A stretch of DNA of 64,000 nucleotides, taken from contig CM073329.1 of assembly GCA_037043015.1 (NCBI GenBank), forward strand, positions 9,626,648 through 9,690,647. Reading direction: 5' to 3'. This DNA is from Bryum argenteum. Taxonomy: Eukaryota > Streptophyta > Bryopsida > Bryales > Bryaceae. Every line of letters begins with the position of its first letter. Positions within the stretch are counted from its first letter, which is position 1. The notes below the pieces were generated by a model. It was not told the origin of the DNA, did not search any database, and was given only the letters and a program-made list of their open reading frames with translations. The position numbers and the translations under genes are program-made. Shown piece after piece: positions 56,187 through 64,000 of the stretch.

Positions 56187-59100
56187 ATGAAGCAGTTTTC
56201 TAGTCCTGATGGCAACCTATTCGGCCACATCGCTGGCCGATCCCTCAATTGCTCACAGGTTCTTAGAGATCAGTCATCATTTTCTTATCCAATTTGCAAT
56301 TCTATTCACATGCATGAGCAATCAGGGAGTGTGTTGATTGTGCAAGTATGATTTCTAACTCCGGATATTTGCATTTTGTCTGACCGTTCATGATTATTGG
56401 TAATGGCGCGTGTCAGCTTCATAGGTGTTTGTCGAGAGTGCATGTTGGCAGATATATTGACTTTAGAGGAGTTTTGCTTCAGATTCGTTTGCCGTCTGGC
56501 TTCACACCGTACAGAATCACTGATCTCTATTCTCGTCTAAAAGTTGCAGTTATTGAACTGACTTTTTTACGACTTGCTTTTTCACCTTTCTTGAGTGACT
56601 TGTGTATTGGCCTGCTTACTTTCTAGTGTGCTTAGTGCTCGTGCAGAATTGGATTGTTGCGTGCTTGTCTTCCATGCGACCGCTGTTCGATTCTAAGTCG
56701 TTAAAAACATGCAGTAATTCAGAAATATTTAATTTCGACGTATTTTGAAAGCACTAATAGGTTGTCTGGTGTTCTAGCAAGGCAGCTGATTACATAGCAT
56801 TAGGTATTGATTAGGCTTGTAGAATATTTGTCTGGTAAGGTCTTCGAAGATCTCGAAGACAAAACCTGCAGTCGATACCTTGTACTAGAGTACTTGTGAA
56901 GGAATATATCGTCGCGATATTGCGACTTTTTGCTGACAATTCCTCCGTATGATTTCTCTTGTCGATGGATGTGTTGTAGTACCTTTCAGTTCCGTTAAAG
57001 CCCCCCATTACTGCAACCGTTTAACTGTAGCTTTTGTATGATAGTCTGCTTCAAGGTTCAGACCCACAATCCTTATGGCGTCATGGTGTCAGTGGTTTTC
57101 ATTTCTCAAAGTGGATTGGTATGGTAGAGTACACGATGGACTTCAGTTTACTTTTCACATTCTTCTTGTATATGCGAGTTCTATGATTGTTTCTGTTCCA
57201 CATTCACTTTGGTACACTAAAGCTCATTCAAGTATTGAAGGAAGTGTTTCCTCACAACAATCGTGAGAATGTTCGGTTGCGGTTCCAGTGAGAGTTTTGA
57301 TGTATGCTGTATGTTTGATGAAGTACCTCCACTCATGCATATCGTCATAAGCACCTAACCTGAGAACTTGAGAGATTTACAGTTTTGTGGTTTTTGGTCG
57401 TTGCACGATGCCAATGCTAACTAGTGCTTGGTCCTCTCTGGGCACAGGTGCCAACTCCGATCTGGCAGCCGAATTCTGTTCGTGCATTGCAGATGCACTC
57501 CTCCTTGGTCCAGCGATTGGATCTTGAGAAAATAATGGAGGTCAGTAGAACCTCCAGCTTGTGCTTGCTGGAGGTCCTCATTAGATGTCTTACATGAGCC
57601 ATCCTTGAAGTCAGTAGAACTATGCGAAGTCTCGCATTGTGGAAAGACGATAGGCATATGCCTACAAGATATTCAAGTACTCCGTCAGGTTTTGTATGAA
57701 TGCTTCTAGACCATTAGATTACATCAGACCTCAAAGTGCCAGTAGTTTAGAATATGAACTCCAGGACTCTGCTGAATTCTGCTTAGCTTGAGTGGTGAAT
57801 TTGCTTCTGCTGTGCAGGGTCATCTTGGGTGTGTAAATGCTCTTGCTTGGAACTCCAGTGGTTCTCTCCTCATATCTGGATCGGACGACACCAGGGTTTG
57901 TTCTTTGTCCTCCATTCTGCGTGTACTGTTGCAAACTTACTTCCCGATTGTCGATGGGTCTTTTTTAGCCTCCGAGTAAGCATCTGTGCATCATATCGTT
58001 GGCAGGTAAATATCTGGGATTATGGAAGTCGAAAGCTCGTGCACAGCATCGAAACCGGTCACTCGGCCAACATATTCTGTACAAAATTCATGCCGGAGAC
58101 TGGAGATGATGTTGTGGTGTCTGGAGCAGGTGACGCGGAGGTATCTTTCAGCTTAGTTTCGATTGTGAAACCAATTTTTATCTGTCAAAAGAATAATCCT
58201 ACATCATCATAGTATTGCAATCAGCTATCACACAAATGTGCACGTGAGATCTGATGTATTAATTTGAATGAAAATTTCATATCTGTGATGACCGTCTCTT
58301 GCCATGATCGAAATGAAACCTCTTAATTTGCATCTGTAGTCACAGGTGTGCGCCTCTTTAACGAAACACAGTAGTTAATTCTTCATATGAAGCCTTTGTA
58401 ATGTAAGCAACATACTTCTATGTGATGTTTATGAAGCACATTTATTCGTGGATATATCATCAAGCTTTGTGCTGTTTTCATGTCAGGTCAGAGTTCATCG
58501 AGTTAGCAGGTCATCTTCGAGGGGTTCATATTTGGAACAATCAGCTCTCTTTCGTTGTCATACGAGACGGGTGAAGAAGTTGGCGGTGAGGAACTTTGTA
58601 GAGGTTTATCGAATTTCAGGATGAGCAGGACCTAGATTGCTTGTACTTCGGTAGTCCCCTTTCTTTTGGATTTTGCCATGGGCCGTGCTAAATTCTTGAT
58701 TGTGCCTTTCGCTGAGGGAGATATTCTTCAATAAGTTTAACTTGGAGGTTATTTGGTGGTTGCTGTAAGAAAAGTAGGAGCAGATGTGCCCAAACTTTTC
58801 CAGTGTCAAATTCCCGAAAACACAGAACTTTTCAGTGAAATTGTCATACCAATTACCAGGTTGAGGAAGGGAATCCGCATGTTGTGTGGAGCGCGAGCGA
58901 GGATGGTACACTTAGGCAGCACGACTTTCGAGAGGGCGTTCAGTGTCCTCCTCCGGGCTCGGGGGATCAAGATTGCCGAAACATTCTTGTGAGTTTCTGT
59001 TTTGAAAAGCTTAGTCGTCAACGGCTCGTTCAGCTGTTCAGTCTTCAGTGCTTTTCAAAAGGTGTATTGACATTGGCTACAAAAGTGCATCATAGCTTGC

Positions 59101-62100
59101 TACTTGTGATTGGTATTATGGTTGAGGAACACGAGCTGACTAATTATTTGGATTTATCAAGAGCTTACTTACTCATATACTTCCAGAAATGAACTCTACT
59201 TCGGAGTTAGCTGTCCTCGTGTGTATATTAGAGTGTTGCTTGAGAATATTACTTTCGTGGACGGCAACATTGTGCTATGTTGCATCAGTAACACGATACT
59301 GTGTTTTGGTGAGCAGTTGGACCTGCGCAATGGTCACAAGAAGTCGCTGTCAGATCCTCCTAAGCACTGCCTGTATTTAAAAACTTGTGCCATCAGTCCT
59401 ACTCGACCTCATTTGTTGCTGATTGGAGGCAGGTAATTATCATAGTCGAGGTCGAAGTGGTACGTCAGTTTACAGTTTATATCATCAGAGTCGAAGTCAT
59501 TGAGTGATTGTATGTTGACTCTTGTTCAGAACGCATTTGATCTGGTTCGTTGGGATCTAGGTAACAGAATGCAATCATACTTATAACTCTTATCTCTTGC
59601 GACTTGTGATTTCTAATTTCTTTTGTTCAGACGTACATAGCACTGTCTTTAATTCGAAGTCAATGTTCGTCCATCCTGAATTGCAGTGACGCATTTGCAC
59701 GGTTGTACGATCGGCGCATGCTTCCGCCCCCAAGTTCAACAAGGCAGCTGAGCAGGCCTCCTGCTTGCGTCAACTACTTCTGTCCAGCTCACCTATCTGA
59801 CCAAGTATATTTCTACGACTTACTGATCGTGCAGTATTATTCGTGCCATAACCATCTTTTGCCGAATCTCTTAATGAACGTAAAGTTCTTAATATCTGCA
59901 AGGCTCTCATTGTGCAGAGCCGATCAGGACTTCATCTGACACATGTGACCTTCAGTTCAAATGGTCAGGAGGTGCTGCTAAGCTATAGTGGCGAGCATGT
60001 CTATCTAATGAACACCAACAATGGTAAGTTTTTCGCAGTCAACTATCTATAGGGCTAACCTCGGTCCCTTCTATAAGTAGATGCTGATTACGTACCAAAT
60101 AACTACATACGCGTGATGAATTATTAAACGGTTATAATTATCTGGGTTAGGAATTGGATCATCTTGACAGTCACAGCCTCACATTGCGATTACTGGATTG
60201 TACATAGAGTTGGTGGAGGAACCTTTTGTGTCCGGAGTATTTACTCTTGATAATTATCATCCTTATTGCAGGTCGTGATGATTCTGTTGTCTATGCGGCA
60301 AGTGACGTGCCTAAGAGAATGTCGCTTACACCGGCTCCCAGTACCACATGCAATGGTCAAGTTCCCTATGCAGGGAAAGTGGGCCGTGGTTATCGGCGGA
60401 ACTCGGCTTGGGTAGCTACTCCACCTTGATTTTACTACCTAAATTTCATGGCATTCTCTTTGACTTGCAACATCATCCACCTTTGACATTGTTCTTCTGA
60501 AAGAGGTGATACTGCTTCTGCTTCGAGAGGGTATACTTGAGTTTGAGACCACTTGGGCTTGTGTTGGATAGCTAGTTGGACACAACAGCTTGATTTGCAG
60601 GCTAGTCATGTACCACATGGTGCTTCACCAACAGTTTCTTTCAGTCTTCGAAGTGTTCGAGAGGGTAGCATGCTACCCTTGCTCACAGAATTTTCTTTTT
60701 GCAGTTGAAAGAGTGCAACGACTTATTGGAGGATGCCAAGAAATTTTTTGAAGACGGAAACGATTACATATACATCATTGAGGCAATGGGAGAAGTACTA
60801 GACTCCGGAGGCCAAGTGGTGAGCGATGTCCTTCGTCATGACTGCCTTTGCCTACGGGCTGCTGCTTTATTGAAGGTATAATTCTTTGTCTGCTGAGCAC
60901 TATGTTGTCCTTCCTCTTCTGCAAATCCTCATACGCAATATTCTCATGTGAATAAACTCATTCAATCATTTCACCCATTCATTTTCGTTGGTAGTTAATA
61001 ATTACTGACTGTTACACCGGCTGGTCGAACAGCGTCAATGGAAAAACGATGTCCACATGGCAATTAGAGATTTGAATGCTGCTCGTCGCATTTTTGCAAC
61101 TTCCAGCAGAGCTCATCACTACATGGCAGAGGCACTCTCACAGGTTCTTCGCTATGCCATTCATTGCCTTCAGAATGATTGTGGGGAAATGAATGCTTCC
61201 ATAGGTAGTCTATGTGTCGAACTTTCCGGTATTAGACGATGCATGTAAAGACTTTCTGGTACACGTAGAATCATACTGTTCGACTTACTGCTGTTAGACG
61301 GCTACGCTTGCGACGGGTCGTCTGAGGCTCAGTCCAATTACTTCATGTTGTATAAGTGCGTTGTGTCGTATCTTCTTTTTCATTTTTGATGCCAATTTCT
61401 CTTTTACAATATTTCGGCAGATTGGAAGATACAAGGAAGCCCTAGATTTTGCTATGAAGGCTCACCAGTTGGATCCATCTGATAGTAGGCTATCAGAGCA
61501 TGTTGCGCAGATACGTGCAAAGATGAATGCAGGTACTTTGTCTGCCCCCTCAAACGAGGATGTCAGATTGTTTAATAACTGGTATCTGAAGCAGGCGTCG
61601 AGTTTTTTTGCTTTACGTTTTTCGTGGACTTTAACGTCTAGAATTGAAGAACACCTGAAAGAGAGACTGGTCTTATGGATGATGTCATGCTTTGAAACAA
61701 GTTAAGGTGCCTGCATGGAAAAGGGATCATCAGGTGTTGCCAATCTTTCTAAGAATCAGTTCATTTTGTTCGAGACTACGTATGCTTAGCTGAGAATCTT
61801 AGATGTGGGTGATCACACAGTTGTAGTAGATTAAACTTGAAGCGTCAAAATGTGTAAGCACGAGAATTTGGAGTTACGCTGCGTAAGAAGTACGAAGACT
61901 GGTCTTATGGATGATGTCATGCTTTGAAACAAGTTAAGGTGCCTGCATGGAAAAGGGATCATCAGGTGTTGCCAATCTTTCTAAGAATCAGTTCATTTTG
62001 TTCGAGACTACGTATGCTTAGCTGAGAATCTTAGATGTGGGTGATCACACAGTTGTAGTAGATTAAACTTGAAGCGTCAAAATGTGTAAGCACGAGAATT

Positions 62101-64000
62101 TGGAGTTACGCTGCGTAAGAAGTACGTGTCAACTGATATTTGACGTTGGATGTTTGACAGAGGAAACGAGGATGAACAGAGGCAATAACGCTGATATAAG
62201 ACTGGACAGGAGAGTTTCGAGAATACGATCAATCAGCGACTTTTTTATCAGGACAGAGTCTAATGCTTCGGACACCTCACTAGATGAGCACGCCATGGAC
62301 CGAGGAGACGATTCTGACTACTTCGACGATGATGTGGAGGACATGGAAATGGAGATAGAGATGTCAAATGGAAATGCTGCTGCAGAGGAATCTGAGGTAA
62401 GGTTCACAGGGATGCTGTCTATGTCGAGTCTGAATTTACAGCATCATCGCGGGGAGACTGCAGGGATAGGGAATTCCCACAGAAAAAGCTCACCTCCTCT
62501 GACTGACAACTGTGCTCCTCAGGTTCGTTCGTCATATACCTAGTTCTTGAAGGATGTTCTCCTTTGAGATCACTCCACTTTCGTTTCTGGTCACCGAGAG
62601 AGATAAAGAATGCGCTTAATCAATCACGGGTAGCACTGCTGTTACAGTGCCTGCAACTAGAGGAGGAGGAGGCTGTCCAAATCATGTGGACATGTGCTTA
62701 GGAAGTATTCTACTGTGAAGCTTGAGATGAATGATTTTGAGTTCCGAGTTCTTAATAATTCCTGATTGCTTAATACGAAGTGTTTTAATATGCCACCGAT
62801 GAACTGTGTTCAGGTTGAATACGCAGTGGACATGCAACAGCGTTATGTGGGGCATTGCAATACTGGCACAGATATCAAGCAGGCGAGCTTCCTTGGTGAA
62901 AAAGGTTCGTTATCTCTTAATGCCACTGTAAAATACTCAAAGAATTATCATCATTTTGAAACTCCCTGCCGAGAGATTTTTTTGTGGTCGCACCTAACCT
63001 GATTGCTTGTGCTCCATCGTTGTAAAATTCAGTCCTCTATAATCTGACTGTTTGAGTGCCAGTATCAAATCAAGATCGATAATTTATATGTTTGTGACAA
63101 GTGAGATGCAGTGGCAAGTGTACGTGTAGTACATTCCAGAAGGTTTTGGGATGGCCAGGTGTATAGGAAGTCAAAAACAAGTGAGCGAATGATTTCTCGA
63201 GTCAGTAATGTTTTGCAACTTGGAATTCATTCGCAGGGGAATTCGTTGCAAGTGGTAGTGACGATGGACGCTGGTTCATATGGTCGAAGAAGACGGGAAG
63301 ACTTCTCAAAATGCTGAACGGTGATAAAAATGGTTAGTTTCACTGAAACTTTGTGACTCTATTTCGGCACTAGGTGGGGGGGACTGAAAGACAGTCAGTA
63401 CTACTCTTCAAGATGTGAATGTGGTTTTGTTGGATAAGTGCTGCATGATTGAGAGATGATCTGATCGCAAATATGCTGTTTAGGATCGAGAGTATATTTT
63501 CTGTAGTCTGACGTTGCTTGTTGATCAATACCATTGCAGTTGTGAATTGCGTTCAGAGCCATCCATTCGACTGTGCCATCGCCACAAGTGGTATAGATAA
63601 TACGATCAAGGTATCATTTCTGGACTTACATTCTGATGCTCTGATTCCCCATTCCGGTCTCATTCATTTGGATGTCCTGACGCGTTTTAAATAAATTTTC
63701 ATCCAGTTTTGGACGCCGTGTGCACGAGTTCCATCGAAGGTGGCCGGTGGAGAATCTGGTCCTGACACTGCAGATTCCATGCAAGTGATGGCTGAAAATC
63801 AGAGTCAGATGAGAAGGCATCGAGAAATTGGATTGTAAGTACCACTCTACAAACCAGTGATCATAGTCTTGGTTCTTTTGTAAGATATACAAACATATGA
63901 TAAACAAAGTAGCTTACATCGAGTGTAGATTCATCATAACGACGGAACGGAAGAAGTGCTATAGATCAGTACTGTAACTAGTAAGCCACATCAATAATAT
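56187..64000 (+). CDS. ASG2: WD40-TPR protein of the ASG2/WDTC1 (DCAF) type, 3' end beyond window
   Basis: Exons read: 56187-56258, 57448-57540, 57818-57895, 58006-58140, 58487-58585, 58860-58988, 59317-59432, 59687-59804, 59918-60023, 60272 to 60378 or 60411, 60705-60875, 61033-61143, 61421-61532, 62161-62396 (or to 62522), 62814-62904, 63237-63332, 63540-63610 and 63707-63834, all phase-compatible. The N-terminal WD40 repeats include GHLGCVNALAWNSSGSLLIS, HSANIFCTKFMPETGDDVVV, WSASEDGTLRQHDFRE and DAFARLYDRRMLPP. TPR-like helices follow (ECNDLLEDAKKFFEDGN, KEALDFAMKAHQLDPSDSR), then an acidic linker with a DSDYFDDD core and the last WD repeats (YVGHCNTGTDIKQASFLGEK, ASGSDDGRWFIWSKKTG). Family members act as substrate receptors of CUL4-DDB1 ubiquitin ligases; the Arabidopsis gene affects seed germination. 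The first exon is chosen because MKQFSSPDGNLFGHIAGRSL resembles the family N-terminus and joins in phase. The last exon(s) lie past 64000. Confidence 0.92.
61665..62126. repeat. 232-bp near-perfect tandem duplication inside a WD40-TPR gene intron
   Basis: The unit starting GACTGGTCTTATGGATGATG at 61665 begins again at 61897, and the second copy runs to about 62126. I saw essentially no differences over the unit, so it is recent. It lies wholly in the intron 61533-62160, upstream of the TTTGACAG acceptor, so the protein is not altered. Confidence 0.92.

Noticed and set aside
55610-56248. 212-codon open frame on the minus strand
   Set aside because: It overlaps the leader and first exon of the WD40-TPR gene on the plus strand, and its Ser/Pro/Asn-rich translation mirrors trinucleotide runs. 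Treated as a shadow frame.

Overview
The window is nuclear DNA from a streptophyte plant. It has spliced genes with GT-AG introns of mixed length, AT-rich intergenic DNA full of small transposon-like repeats, and plant versions of several conserved proteins. An intraflagellar-transport gene (IFT46, 48206-51473) points to a lineage that still builds flagella, such as a bryophyte, lycophyte, fern or a flagellate-sperm charophyte. It argues against an angiosperm, a conifer or a zygnematophyte. I cannot name the species. All exon models were built by eye from frame continuity, splice signals and remembered family conservation; no alignment or expression data were available.

Layout. 1-15.5 kb is repeat-rich: two long poly(A) runs, a 163-codon ORF with a histone-H3-like start (3897-4388), the 3' end of a LINE ORF (9686-10790) and many miniature inverted-repeat elements. 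15.9-19.3 kb holds tubulin-binding cofactor A (minus strand) and, divergently, a 172-aa single-pass membrane protein (plus strand, three exons). 21.8-34.1 kb holds a full EDRF1-family gene (28231-34148, nine exons, 1321 aa, minus strand) and, downstream of it, a partial tandem copy. In that copy the 5' exons have decayed but the last two exons remain open as a 719-codon frame. 34.7-38.7 kb is a 12-exon O-fucosyltransferase-like gene, head-to-head with EDRF1 across a 599-bp shared promoter region. 39-43 kb is a cluster of TTAA-flanked inverted-repeat elements. 43.7-45.6 kb is a BTB/T1 (KCTD-like) gene, 48.2-51.5 kb is IFT46, and 56.2 kb to the right edge is a WD40-TPR gene of the ASG2/WDTC1 (DCAF) type, cut by the window end.

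Functional links. No operon or pathway cluster is expected or seen. The host genes are unrelated housekeeping or developmental functions: tubulin folding, ciliary transport, glycosylation, and E3-ligase adaptors of the BTB and WD40-TPR types.

Most notable signals: (1) a family of at least ten elements ending in TTAA-CCCCTAAA inverted repeats, resembling piggyBac target-site and terminus rules, several carrying a short subterminal hairpin whose sequence differs between copies while its pairing is kept, and four copies abutting while sharing single TTAA sites; (2) the asymmetric partial duplication of EDRF1, with an internally re-duplicated TPR segment; (3) nested palindromes at 39495-39857; (4) the H3-tail-like N-terminus at 3897.
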